Shown here: in pieces, positions 32,540 to 59,000 of the stretch
How the letters are laid out: every line of letters begins with the position of its first letter
Position numbering within the stretch: the first letter of the stretch is position 1
Origin: Symbiodinium natans
Taxonomy: Eukaryota > Sar > Dinophyceae > Suessiales > Symbiodiniaceae
Reading direction: 5' to 3'
NCBI GenBank assembly: GCA_905221605.1
Contig: CAJNDS010002759.1
Location: forward strand, 50,926 to 114,925
DNA length: 64,000 nucleotides
The notes under the pieces: generated by a model
Seen by the model: the letters and a program-made list of their open reading frames with translations, nothing else
Databases searched by the model: none
Told to the model about the DNA's origin: nothing
Made by a program: the position numbers and the translations under genes

Positions 32540-35500
32540 AAACAGCCTGACCCACTGCGGAAAAGTCGACATCAGCAAGCGTGACCAAACTCGAACACCT
32601 CCCAAGCCATGGCAACGCAATGAGAAAGATGGTGATCGTACCACTCCATGGAATGGAAAACGGTGCCTGCAGGAGTCGAGGGTTCTCTTGCTCTTCTCGT
32701 TGTAGCGGTGGGTGCAGGCTCCTACACCCTTGGCTTGCAAGACCATGTCCGAAGCTTCTCCATCTAATTCTGGCGGACGTGGCAGAACTAATGCATCAAA
32801 AGCTTGCGCCGTCATGGTTTTGTTGCACGTGCTCCGGAAGAAACCACATCCGTAGTCCGGACAAGTCTTGCAGGTGCAGAAGAAGAAGCAGTGCCGGGAT
32901 CAACAGGTTACCAGCATCCGGAGACTTGTGCAGCACATGCACCAGGGCTTATCTCGCGCAGTCGCCCATTATCTTTCCACCCGTGGCGAAAGTTGTCCTC
33001 ACCCCTTTTCCCCCCCGCCCCGACCGCTACTTGCCACGAGGGTATGGTTTTGGGTTTTTCATTTCTTTCAAAGGTTTAGGAAATGTAGAGGGGTTGGACG
33101 ACTTAGCTGCACTGTATCTCATAGGCCGAACTGGTGGCTTCTCCAAGTTCTGATGGGCTAAACCTAGGACCCGTAAAGAGACCACAATGGAGAACTGACT
33201 AGCTCTGCAAGTTCCTAGCACAAACAGCTCAAACAACGAGGAAGTTCAGTGAGAATCCCAACCACCGAAACATCCCAAAACCTTCAACTCAACACAAGAG
33301 AATCCTGTAAACATGCTGAAGCGTATCGCGAAAGTCCAAGTCTCCAAGCCATGACCCAAACAGCAATCGGCCCAGGGTCGGAGAGGAAATCACCGAGATT
33401 TCCGAGTCAAAGGCAGGTCAGGCTGTGACTGATGAGGTCAAGGTGCCCCGGGAAGGGAGCTGAAGGATCGAAACTCGAGCGTTTCTGTGTGCTGGCTTGC
33501 TACGCCTGATCTCGGGGTATATAACGGTTTGTACCTTCTCTGTTGGCTGCAGAGTCCCATGCCTCGCAAGCAGGCAGTGCGCGCCACGTTTCGTGGGTTT
33601 TTGCTTGGTTGGAAGACAGGAGGTTTGAATAAGCAAGGCGATGCCACGGAGGCTACTTTCCCAAGGTTGAGGGCAGGAGTGAAAGAGGAAAGAAAGGAAG
33701 GTCTAAGGATCTGCGGTCCGGAAGTTCAGGGCATCGCATTCCGGGACCCAGAAACGCACCCATTTCTGCACCTCTGACGCCAAGCTCTTTGAGAACTTGA
33801 AGCCATGCCCCAACTTGGCAGGTCCACCCAACCACATCCGACGCCGTGAAGGCCAGGGCTGTCACATGTCTTGGAGGGGGGCCTGGGAGGTTCCAGATGG
33901 TTCCGGGTCGGGGAAGGTTTCGGATGTCTGTGTGGCCGCTGACGGCTCCTCTTGTGCGGAGGTGCAAGGGCGAAGCTGCCTGGTCTTCTGCATTTGTTAA
34001 GGGGCCTCGTTGAACCTCGTTACCCGCTTGTTTGGGGCAATGTGACGCTTGTGAACCTTCCACGTTTGATGCCTGAAGTCTTTGTGCAGTAGTTGCAGTT
34101 GCCTGGTCTCGTGCTGAACATGGCTGGGATGGGGTGGGGAGGCCTGGGACTTAGCAGAGGCATGCTTCTTGCGTGAGGCCCCGCTGAATGCTGCATCAGA
34201 GAGTCCCGAAAACGGTGCAGAGGCTTTAGTGTTGGGACGGTGTGGGGTGCAACTCAGGAGTCCCAGCCGCGTGCGGGTGTGAGAGTCGAAGCCCTTCAAG
34301 TGGGATACCAGCCTCCCTCCACCGCCCCCCAGTGACCAGAACCAGGAGTTCGGAGGAGTGTGGTCCCATGGCAGACCTGATCTGGTGTTTCCTATGTCGC
34401 TGTTTCGTATGCTCTACGTCAGTGGAGGGCGGCAGATGGTAGCAGGCTGAGCCCGGGCAGTTCATTGATTTGTACTGCAAACCCTTCAAATGTGCAGCTC
34501 TACGCAGCCCAACAGGCCATCCTCCAGCGGTCAGAGTCTGACATCCAGCCCACCAACAAGAGCCGGGCGGCATTGGACAGTGATAGGGGCATTGGACAGT
34601 GATCATGCCTTGGCTATCCGGGGCTTTGGGGTGAGACGGCATTTCAAAGGAGGAGCCGCCTTCAATCCAGAGATGTCCGAAGGCTTTCTTTGCTCAAGTC
34701 GGCCTTGTCTAAGGAGCAACTCTATCCTGCAGAAGGTGCGGGAAACACAGAAGTTCCCAAGCAGCAATCTCGGCTTTACGGCTGTTTGTTCTCGCCAGGC
34801 TTTGCGCGACTCGAAGTTACGTAATTTGGTGCGGAAGGAGGGCCGGGAAGGAGCATGCGACAGAATCTGGGAAAGAAAGCCGGCTTCTGCACTCTGCACA
34901 TCAAGCTTTGGTAGGGAGTAGGGAGCTTTAGTTACATGAGTGTGGTATACGAGATGGAGAGTCAAATCTAAAGCCTGCAGCCCAGTCCAGCTATGCCATG
35001 CGGGTCCAACAAACAAATGCTCGGCATGTACCCAGCTCGTTCGCTCAAGTTCTGGGCTTTCTGGAACCTTATACATCCGAAAACCGAATTGAGTGAGCGA
35101 CTTTGTGGGGTGGATGTGCAGTTTTGGGCTGTTTGCTTCCATTCTCTGCTGGGAAAGAACTGCCTGCGCCGTTGCTGCAGCTGCTGGCCCCGCCGCCACT
35201 GCTGCTGCTGCTGCTTCCTCTGCTCCCGAAAGCCGTGTGCATGCTTCTGTCACTGCCCTGCATGCTGCTGTCAACCTCGTGGTGGATCCAAGCTCGCAAC
35301 TGCGGGCATCTTGGTCAGTAGCCTTTGCCTGGCTTGCTCTGGCCTTTGTGATCTCAGCTCTTTTGGCAAATTCGCTCTGCTGCTCCGGATGCAACAAGAA
35401 CGGCTAAGAACATCCCAGAATCCAGAACTTCTGAGACCGAAGACCCCCTCGAGGCCCGCGCAGAAAGCCTTGCCACCGATTGCTGATGGCTTCTGGCCAT

Positions 35501-35887
35501 TTCTCACCGTTCTGTGCAAGAGGCCTTACCTGCAGGGGAGGCTATGGCTCTAGGGGGTGCCTTGATCCTGTCAAACATGCCTTATTCAGCTTGCCCACCT
35601 TGTTAGTGACTGCTCGTGCTATTGATGCTAGTGGGCGCTCAGATTGCCTAACCGAACCAGTCAAGACACGAGCACCCTAGTAATCATGCAGGTGTCCTCC
35701 TTTGTAGTCGTAGTTGTCCACTCGTGGTTCATTTTTTATCTTAATACATAATACAGGTCTTCTCCAGTTGGGCTTTTGGAGTCATGAGTCGTGATGCGTC
35801 TTCCTGCGCTGTGCTCCTTGGGTGGCTTGAGCGTAGCTTATTGAAGCCTTTAGGTCTCATGGCTTTCGGCTCGTGAAACCCTCGCAG
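32540..35887. other. No assigned gene; may hold upstream exons of channel A
   Basis: Candidate fragments: QVQKKKQCRDQQVTSIRRLV at about 32868; FNPEMSEG with ILQKVRETQ at 34655-34750, which weakly resembles the N-terminal exons listed for channels B and C; and a hydrophobic stretch FAWLALAFVISALLANSL near 35325-35380. None has a defined splice partner. The spacing suggests the cytosolic N-terminus of channel A lies here. Confidence 0.25.
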
Positions 35888-45554
<9,667 letters not shown>

Positions 45555-45834
45555 AGCAGCTGAAGCCTCAGCACCAAAGACCACAGGTGACCAAACGCAG
45601 TCGACACCGTGTCGGCGATTCAAGTTCCAGGGTCACTACTGTTTTCGTAAAGTCCAATCACAGCAGAACATCCATATAAGGCAAACCAATTTATCGTGGA
45701 CGCGCATCTGAAGGAAGATGTTGCACTTGTTGATTTGCCGCTTTGGGCCAGCGGCAAGCGGGTTCTCGATGTTTGGTGCTTCCTTCTCGATGCAACGTGC
45801 ATATCTTGATTGCGAAGAACCTTGACATGTCACA

Positions 45835-45894
45835 GGTGGACATGGACATCATCAAGCAGACGGTCGCAACGGCCATGGGGCTGTCGCCCCGCTA
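45835..45894 (+). CDS. Possible terminal exon of channel A
   Basis: After an acceptor (GTCACAG) the frame reads VDMDIIKQTVATAMGLSPR and stops with TAA. It could replace the stop at 45552-45554 if the exon from 45435 is spliced earlier, for example after a GCAG within it. No counterpart was found in channel B. Confidence 0.3.
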
Positions 45895-48800
45895 AGTGTA
45901 CCTAAGCGTGTCGAGTTTGGGTGGAGGGGAAGAAATCAGGCTGTTTTTCTTCTCCTGATGGGCCGTAAGCGGCTGACTCAAGGTGTGGGGGCTTGGGATT
46001 CAATGTGCGTTGTGTCGACGTCTTGTGGTTGCGGTGTTCCAAGATGCTTCGGGTGTTCCAATTCAGGGAGTGTGAGGGCAATTCAGTGATGCTACTATGC
46101 TGAAGGGTCGTGTTTCACCCAAACGGAATCGAGCCGAACGTGCACGAGCCGGTACGTAGCCCTTGCAAAGTGTTAACGCAAATCCCCTTTCATGGATCCC
46201 GAAAAAGCCTGAACCCCAAAATGCGCCCCCAGAAGCCGGCAGACGAAAATAGATCACTAAACGGCAAAGTTGACCATTGCCTCGCCGCTTCTGTGGAGAG
46301 TCGAATCCCTCAAGTCCCTCAAGCGCCTAAACCCGCACATTTTTTCGGATCCATCTTAGCGGGTGCACCTGAGCAGTGGTTGACTGGGGAGATAGGCAGC
46401 ACAGTCTCCTGTCGCAGTCAATCGCTGAGCAACTGTCCAAGCTGATGTGGCAGACACCAGGAATTGGGTGTGAGTCCCGGAGCCTGGCGGCTTTGCTACG
46501 TCTTTTAATTTGCATGGCAGGCCGTTCCTATTGGAGCTGAGCTTCCCAACCCCCCAAACCAACACAAATGAATTTTTACTGGAGCATAGTCAAAGAGCGA
46601 GAGTTTGCATCACCTTGCCCAGACTTCATCTCGCGGCCTCGCTGTTGCTTCCCCTTAAAGGGGCGCGCTTAAGGCTTAAGAGGCTGCCCAGCCACACTGC
46701 TGCTTCCTTTTGGGTTCAGGGCCTGGGGCTTAGGGCTTGCATAGGACGGCTTCTTGTCTCACGGCTCTTCTTTATCACTGATCGTATTTCTTCCCTAGCC
46801 TTAGCTAAGCTCTGAAGGTCCAACCCATCCAGCGTGCCTGGGCAGTGTCAAACGCGAAGAACGTCGAAGAAAGGGCTTCAGGGCGTCGCAGGGCTTCTGC
46901 GCGTCTTGGGGTGCTAGGGCAATTTTTTCTCGTTGACATGAAAGTCTTCCTGTGAGCCTTGGGGACTTGGGGACCGTGATCAGCATGAGCCTGAAGCTTT
47001 GCGCGGTTGCGACGTTGGCCCCAGGGCCTGCCGGCCCCACTGAGCAAGGCTGCAACCTCAATGTTCCAAGAGTGCCCCTGAGCTGGGCTTTGCAATTGCA
47101 GAGCAAACCACCAGAGAAATCTTCCCGTAGCCGCAATGGCACCTTGCCGGCCGTGTCCAGCGCCCTCGCCGCCAGCCGCAGGGCCCGTGGGCGATGCCGG
47201 GGATCTGGACTGGTCGCAGGGGTTCACACATGTTCAAACATGTTCACGCATGTTCACACCAACAGGTTCAGCATTTTGGCTTGGGATGTGGCTTGCATTC
47301 GAAGTTTCTTTTGTTGGTGGGCTTGGTTGGCTTAGGCACTTAAGCAGCAGCAGGATGCGGTGGGCGAGATTTCCGGAGCATATTTGCGGACATTAGGCCA
47401 ATGCCTAATGGTGGGGCGTCGTAGCGTTGCATCTTGCATTGTGGGCCCTCATGCACAGCCCCCGCTTTGGGGGCGCATATCTAGAGTGTCTAGAGCGCTT
47501 GAAAAAGAGATCTTCCAGCGCGAAAGGCTGGGACGGGGTCCGGAAGCATCTTGAAACCCATTGAATCCCTTGGCCCTCTGCCAATTGGATTCATTGATTC
47601 GTTCTGGCATTTAGAACTTTTGTTTGAGGACTCGAACTCACCACAAGAGTTATGGGCCGCTCTGGCGAAGCATCGCGAGGCCATGCAATTAATGCAACCT
47701 CACCTACTGACTCTGCCGAGAGTTTGGGATGACAAAGAGACGAAGGTTGTAAATGCTGGTTGAGGCATTCATCGAAGTTCTAGTTGTGAGCATGCCGGAC
47801 ATTGCCGGGCATCTGAGGGTTCACTTCAGAGCTTGCAAGCACCCCTCTCGCCCACTACTCGCACGAACTGCGCGCATTGTCCTCCTGGAACTTGCACCCC
47901 TGTCCTCCGACCGCTGTCCTCCGACCGGCGCAGAGGCGATCGAAGGCATCCGCCTGCAGCAGGCCTTTTGCTCGCGCGAGTACATAGCATAATGTGTCAG
48001 CAAATATCTGCACGCGTATGTTTTCTCTCTGAACATATCAGAGGTTAAGGCATGTTAAAGGCATGTTAAGGCACCCCAAAGTCCATGACCTTCAGAGGCG
48101 TTCTCGGGCAAACAGCTTAAGTTAGATTCCGGGATTCCGGAGTTGCGGGTGTGGAGTGTATCGGGCTAATTGTCAGGCTGACACTTTTCAAAGACTTTGC
48201 AATTCGCCCCGAAGCATGTGACGATGGAGCGACATATGCACCAAGCAAGTTCTAACAGAAAGACGTTCTCAAGCTCTGACGATGTGCAGCTGGAGGCCAG
48301 CGTTCTTCAGTCACTGTCGGAGATGGAGGATGCGCATGTTTTCGGAGGGTGTGAGAGGCCTACTGCGCATAAGAGCTCCCCTAAGCCTGTCCTGCAAGGC
48401 TCTTGAACGGACACCGAGCGACCCCCCAAGCATAAAACGCACCTCGTTCGTTTCGTTCGTTGCGGAGGACACATGGCTACAATCTCAGATGGTCCTTCAA
48501 GGACGGCTGGAAGGGTTTTGAAGGGGTCGCGCGAGTCCTTCACAGAGCTGCCAGGTGCAAAACCCCTTGGAGATCCCTGGACCCCATAGACTCCCATAAA
48601 CTCCATAGACCTCAAAGGACCTGCTATGGATTGAGGGCCCCTTAAGTCAGGAATACTCGGCCGGCTGGGCGAGGCCGATGCTTTGCAGGAGACGCAGATG
48701 CATTTTTCCTTGTTTGAGTTCTTGCGCCGCACTTGGGGGGGGGGGGGCTCTCGTAGAGGACGCGGCCTGGCCCAGACTTGGCGACCAGGGCCCGGCCGAT

Positions 48801-49237
48801 GCGAATGCGGAGTGTGCGGGAACTGCGGAGAACGGAGCGAACGGAGCAGCTCGGCATACAGAAACCATCTCCCGCCCCAATGGGTTTGGGGGGGGGGGGG
48901 GGCTTGTGGGGATCCTGAAGTGGTGTTTTTTTGGTCATTCTTCTTGGGAGGTTTGGGGGCTTGTCACAGAAAAGGCTTCAACAGGCCCAAGCTTCGATGA
49001 CAAGGATTCTGAAGCCGTTGCGGCCCCCGGTGCAAGCTTTGAAGCTTTGACGGGCAAGCTGCACCCAACTGGGGTCTTGGCAGGGCGTGTGGGCTGGCAA
49101 CCCGCGCTGGCCTTCCTTGGTTTTGATTCTGAGTTTTCTCGAGCTTGTGCCGCCTCAATCGAGATGGCTGAGTGACAGCGAGCCCAAACCTGCTTGGCAG
49201 CATGAAAAACTTAGACCTAGACCGCAGCCTTTTGCAG
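45895..49237. other. Between channels A and B; no complete gene recognised
   Basis: A frame at 47103-47210 reads SKPPEKSSRSRNGTLPAVSS and is flanked by GCAG; one at 48266-48340 reads VQLEASVLQSLSEMEDAHV. They could be N-terminal exons of channel B, but nothing links them. G-runs occur at 48737-48747 and 48888-48902. Confidence 0.25.
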
Positions 49238-49309
49238 GGGCAGCGCCGCGACAGCCGCATCGTGCCGAACCCCGAGATCCACCGCTTGCTGGCGAGGATA
49301 AAGAAGCAG
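49238..49309 (+). CDS. Candidate N-terminal exon of channel B
   Basis: 72 nt between TTGCAG and the GC donor GCCCGGGG, reading GQRRDSRIVPNPEIHRLLAR followed by IKKQ. The NP--HRLL--IKK pattern recurs before channel C (62344), at a similar distance from its S1 exon. The shared pattern and position suggest a conserved cytosolic N-terminal helix. No exon linking it to 50326 was found. Confidence 0.4.
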
Positions 49310-50325
49310 GCCCGGGGCCTCGGATTGCTTCTTCATTCTTCCTTTTCTTCCTTGTCTTCCTTGTCTTCCTTGTTCCTTCGAGACCTCAAGCAGACTTAAC
49401 GAGGGAATCCGGAGTCCTTCTTCCTGACAATTCCTGACTTTAGGAATTGTTGGAAGATTGACGTGCTTGTCAGGGAGTTTGGAGTTAGCTCATGATAAAA
49501 TTGGATAAAGGTTCTTGGGATCTAGATCGACAGTACAGCACTTTATTGGGATGTCGGAGGTGGAGGCAAGCTTGGAGTCTTAAGAGCTCGGGGGTTGCAC
49601 GCTAGGCAGCGTCTCGGGTCAAGGGCACACACGTGCACCATGCACCGCATGTCTCCTGGTCCTGGTCGTCTCCCTTGCCTTTTTTGGTCAGGATTCCACG
49701 CCACAGGTCCAGACGTTGGATCCGCCGTCTGCAGGCCTTGCATAGAAGAAGTGTGACACAGTGTGACACAGCATCTGCAGTGAGACTTTGCGTCGCATTT
49801 TGTCGCTTTAGAGCTCTGTAAGGCTTGTGGCTGCGACTCCGCCTCCGCTGTCAAGTCCTCGTCCGGACGGCTTCTCGGCTCTGCTCGGCTCGTGAGATGC
49901 TGAATCCGGAAACCAACGCTGCCAACGCTCCTGGACCCGGCCCGAAAATCTAGAAAGCCCGTTTGATGGAGGTCCAAGGGCCCTAGAGTCCTAGAGAGGT
50001 CTAGGGGTAGGCCTTGGTAGGTATTTCGCTTCTTGCGGAGTCAAGAGTTTAGAGCTTTTGCTCGTGGAGTTGAGTTTATTGCGTGAAGCAGCTCTAGAAG
50101 TTGGGCCAAGGCCTTAATCATTTCCTCACCCTTCTAAGGTGTCCATCTTGTCTCTTCTCGGGGTGGGGGGGGGGGGGGGGGTTGGTATTAGATCAGGATT
50201 TTTCATGGGAACCTCTGACGATCACGGGCCGGGGCCGAGATGCATAAATACACTGCTCAAAGTTCCGTCGCAGTGCTCGTATATAGAATCTAGAGGCTTC
50301 GAACGGCATCTTGGGGGAAGTGCAG

Positions 50326-54556
<4,231 letters not shown>

Positions 54557-55991
54557 GGGACGGCCGCTACGAGCCTGTGGGAGTCAACTCTGAAAAGGTA
54601 GATGCGAGTAAGGCAGAGTGTTTTTGTTTGGTGTCCGTGCCCACAGAGAACTTTCCAGAACCTTAGGGCAAAATCCTACACTCCTGAATGCTTATAGAGC
54701 TTCTGATCTCGAAGCCCTTTCCTGCCAGGACGTCAAAGGCTTCCCGCCCCAGTTGAAGGGGCTGGCTGCTGTCCCTTCTACGAACAGACACACCTGGGCG
54801 GAGATGCGCCCGGCAAAGAGGCTTTCTTGATCCTCTGTGCGAGCTAACGACTGTCTGTACGGCATAGGCTCGAAGGCCCAGCGGCCTAGAAGCCCATGCC
54901 CTACAGGTTTTCGAGCTCCACAGGCCCTAAGGGCCTGAGGGCTCCGGTCTTGCCATAGAGAAATCTATGCCAAGCTATGCCGCATTGTTTTTGTTGGGAG
55001 GGATGTGAAATCTCCCCTGTGTCGTTATCCGGCTTGCCCGGCTGCCGGACTTCCCTGACAGGTTGGCGGCTCGAAAGTGAGAAGCCGTTTCCGAGAGCGG
55101 AAGGGAAGCGCAACGGGCGTTCGCCGTCACGCGGAGCTGACAGTCCGCCCTTTGCGCTTTCCTCACCGAGCCGCGTCAAGACTTAAATGTTGAAGACCGT
55201 GCAGAACAGGGGGGCAAACCGATGCGAGATTTGAAGAGAGCCAAGCTGTAGGTCCTCAGGGGAACATAGGGGAACATTGAAAAGCCCCTGCTGCCGCTGC
55301 CCAGAACCTATTGCACCACGCATGTGGCCAGGTGCCTGAGGAGACCAACGGCACCACTGTGGTCCGCTTGGATGGCGCAGGTCAGAGCCCGGACAACGAG
55401 GATTGGAATCTGAGCAGGGCATCCGAGGTTGTTTTGGGTCCAGGTCTTTGTGATCTCAGAACCAGTGAGCGAGTTGAGTGAACAGGGAGCCCCACTAAAT
55501 CACCAGTACCCAGAAAATCGAGCACGCGACCTCCAAGACAGTCGTTCCCAATCTGATTAATCGTAGTTACCAAGACCGAAAGAGTGGCAACTGCTGAGCT
55601 GGAGGAGGACCTGCAGGGCATCGCGGACGCCCAGCCGGTAACTTCGACTCAAAAAAGGGGGGGAACAAGAGCAGTAGCGTCCTACCGCTTCACTCCGCAG
55701 TAACCAGTAGGCCCAGCTGAGGTTGTGCTTGTGATGCAAACTTGCAGCCACGATGCGCCCTATGGGGAGCACTTCCGGGTGCAGGCGCCGGAAGTCTTGA
55801 AAGTCTGCGGCGCGAGAAGTAGGTACAGGAGGGTTCTCGTTCGGTTTCTCATGCTGGGAGATGGAAGTTCTTGGCTGGGCGAGGTTTCCCTGTTTGTTGC
55901 TTTCGCCTTTGTGAGCCTGCGCGCATCTCAGGGCCCCGACCTTTTGCCGTTTCTATTGACCGTCCAGGAATCACTTGTCACGACCATGGCC

Positions 55992-56082
55992 AGCTTGAGT
56001 GGCCCCATGAAACTCGGAAGGAGACCCTGCGCTTCGTGCGTGTGGACAAGGGGGTGGAGCTGCAGCGCTGGGTCGAGGTGAT
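55992..56082 (+). CDS. Exon-like fragment, unknown protein
   Basis: After GGCCAG the frame reads LEWPHETRKETLRFVRVDKG then VELQRWVEV. The alternation of hydrophobic and charged residues looks like real beta-strand and helix sequence. I do not recognise the family, and splice partners are unknown. Confidence 0.3.
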
Positions 56083-59000
56083 TTGGGTCAAGGCCGTCGA
56101 TGCATGTCGATGTCAAGGGGGGGTTCCAGGCTTTTGGTTGAAAGGAGTTTTTGGTCTTGGGTTTCTTGGGTTCGGGTGTGGATGTGGATCGCTCGGTTCC
56201 CTTCCCCCTCAAGCCCAACCTCCCGGGCCCCCCGGCTCCAACCTTTGAAGCTTCCAAAAATGGCGGTACATTGTCAGTAATTGTCAGCTCCGCTCAGTCC
56301 CTGCCCTGGGCTTTGGGAGCCCTCCGCCGCATCATCGAGACGAAGACCGTGACTGGGGCTGAAGAGGCGCAGCATGGCGCAGAAGAACACTTCTGGCTTT
56401 TTTGGGGACACCAGTTTGAGGGATGTCTTGGAGGGTTTCGAGAGGGCCTTTCTGGGCCTTTTGTGGCCCCAACTCAAAGGGCTGTTAGGGTTCATTGAGC
56501 GGCCGCTCAAGCCCAGATGGGGCAGCCCATGGATTCAGGGCATGCGCGAGAAAGCTGACTAGAAGATCCCTATAGGACATCCTCAGACTCCTCCGACAGC
56601 TTCGCGGATTTCCAGGTGTCCCATCTTGGCAGCCGTAAGAGTTCTCACTGCAAACTCCGCTTACCAGCTTTACGCACAAAGCTTCAGGACCTGGAGGATG
56701 GAAGGGCATGAGGGGGCTCTGGTCATAGTTATCATAATGCAGGGTCGAACTATGTTGAACTCTCGAAATCGGGTTAAGGGCCCAACGACTAATCCGTAAA
56801 CGTTCCTGCCTTGATTGTCCGGAACGGCGCCAGGCGCAAGGTGACATCGTCCGTATCATCCAGCAGGCACTCACAGCTGCCCACAGCGTTGGAATGGGAT
56901 GGACAGTAGCCGTAGCCCTGGGAGATGCTTGCGCACTTGACCCGCATCTGTGATTCTAGCAGTCTGTGGTGGGGCGATTGTTTGTTTGCAGGCCATCGAC
57001 CACGCTGCAACGTAGCAGTGAGAGATGGCAATCCGAATGTGCCTGTACCTCCCTCTTGCAAGCAAGCAGTTAACAGTCAAGGTTTGATTTGACCCATTTC
57101 ATTTTGACCATGCCTTTCCTGTGAATTTTTTCTAGAGAACCTAAGATAGACTTTGGGCACATGCGTGGAGGTCCCCGATGCCTGGACACCCAAAACTGCT
57201 CTAGATTCTAGATCCTTGGCTCCCACTTATTAGGTGGAAGAAAAAGCCGGGATCGGGGAGCTAATGAGACGTTCTTCTCAAGCCCGGCCTATACAATCGA
57301 GGTGAGCTGACACTAACATGATGGTTGCGCGGCTTTTGGGCCACGGTTGTACTGTAGGATCGGACTTAGGCGTTTGAGTCCTCCGAGCAGAGCCTTTTGC
57401 TTGATGCCTTCCCCGTGTACTTGGGGTGTTGACAAGGAGATGAGCATCTGAGCCTGCATCTCATCTATCTGAATCTATCTTGCACGACTAGTTGAGGCAA
57501 CTCACTGCCTGCTCAACGATCGAGGACACGCGCCATCCTCGTCCCACAGGGAAGGCATTCGTTGGGGCCACGTGTAAATGACCATCGCTCTCCACGGCGG
57601 AAAAGGACACTCGAACTGCCAAGATGTGGCATGGTAGGATCGTGGAATGTCAGGGTTTCGGGCTTCGGGTACCGCAGCGCATTGGGCCTCTGATTGGGAC
57701 TCCCTCAGGGTCGCCATGTTTTACAGCGACTTCATAGGTTTTCATACTGTCCATGATGCAATAAGCTAGCGCCCCAAGAATCCGCGTTCCGCAGTGTTCT
57801 CTGCATAGCACCTTCCACAATTCCAAATTTGGGGTTTAAGACTTTCTGAGACTGGCCACTTCAACTTCTCCCCCACAAACATGTAGAAGTGTGGAATGTG
57901 AAATGTAGCGGTCAGGGCCCCCCAAACAATGTGGAGTTATCGAATCTGGAGCAGGGGCTGCAACACGTCTTTAAAAGTTTTTGAAATCACTACGTGTCAA
58001 AACAAGGCCTCCGCAGCATCCCTGTCTGGAGACCTAGGATGTGGGCAGCAAGAGAGCTGAAGGATGTTGGGGCGCTGGGGCTTGTCTGTGTTGTAAACGC
58101 CGTCCGTGGCACTCGACAAGAAGAATCATGTCACCGTCAGGTGCTAGCCGGGTCTTTCGACTGAGTGTGCTGAGGGGCCTTGGCATCGTTCCTTTGCATT
58201 ACCTGCAGCGTTCAATGCAGCGCTCGATGAAACCGCCGACCACACTGACCACACCAGACCACACCAGACCACACCACAACCTCCATGTCTCCTACTGAGT
58301 CCTAGCAAGTCCTATACCCCAGACTTTTTCAGTCCTACCCGTACTACTATGTTGGGGCAAGTCTTGGGAGCGCGAGACACCCTGCGGCGCGACACATGCA
58401 GGGCCCCGGCTGTGCGCTGCGTGCCTTGGCGCGGCTGAGAACGCAGATCGGCTTTAAGGCACATTTCTGGGTGTGTTGCCTCGAAGATCCCGATATCATA
58501 GCTCCCAATACGAGAATGAATCAGCGTAGCTTCGGCTGCAAGAACACCTGGGAATGGAAGGATCTAGGTTTGGGCTCTGAGGTTGTAGGGGTTGAGGGTT
58601 GCTTCTACGCTCATCCTTTCAGCTTCTCTCGCCTCCGGGTCTGGGGGGATGAGGATGGCGGCTTCGAGGAGCGCGCATCATAGGAAGACGAATCTGTAAG
58701 AAGGCTCTTGTGGATGTCCCAGGATGGGCTTCGTGCCGCCCTCAGAAGTAGGCGTAGGCGTTGCAGTGGGTTAGTTGGTTCGTGCCATCCTCAGAAGCAG
58801 GACAGTGAGGGGCCTGACCTATATGAGACTTGTGGAAATGCGCCAAACGGCAGTGTGGCGTCCCTGCAAGAAAACACGCCTAGGTAGCCTCAGCCCCCAA
58901 AACAGAGGAGGTGAAGGGACCCCGAAGCTCTGCCAAAAACCACCGGAGAGCACTGCGTGGCTTCAGGGCTCTGTCGTGGCCGTACCTGGCCGGCGGCCGC

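Noticed and set aside
34603-35397. 264-aa minus-strand frame, longest outside repeats
   Set aside because: It has no recognisable domain, contains an alanine run from GCT/GCC simple sequence, and the opposite strand has a competing frame; no support for either.
47268-47290. GCATTTTGGCT resembling the dinoflagellate spliced leader
   Set aside because: Only about 10 bases match and the CAAG end is missing; expected by chance in a window this size.
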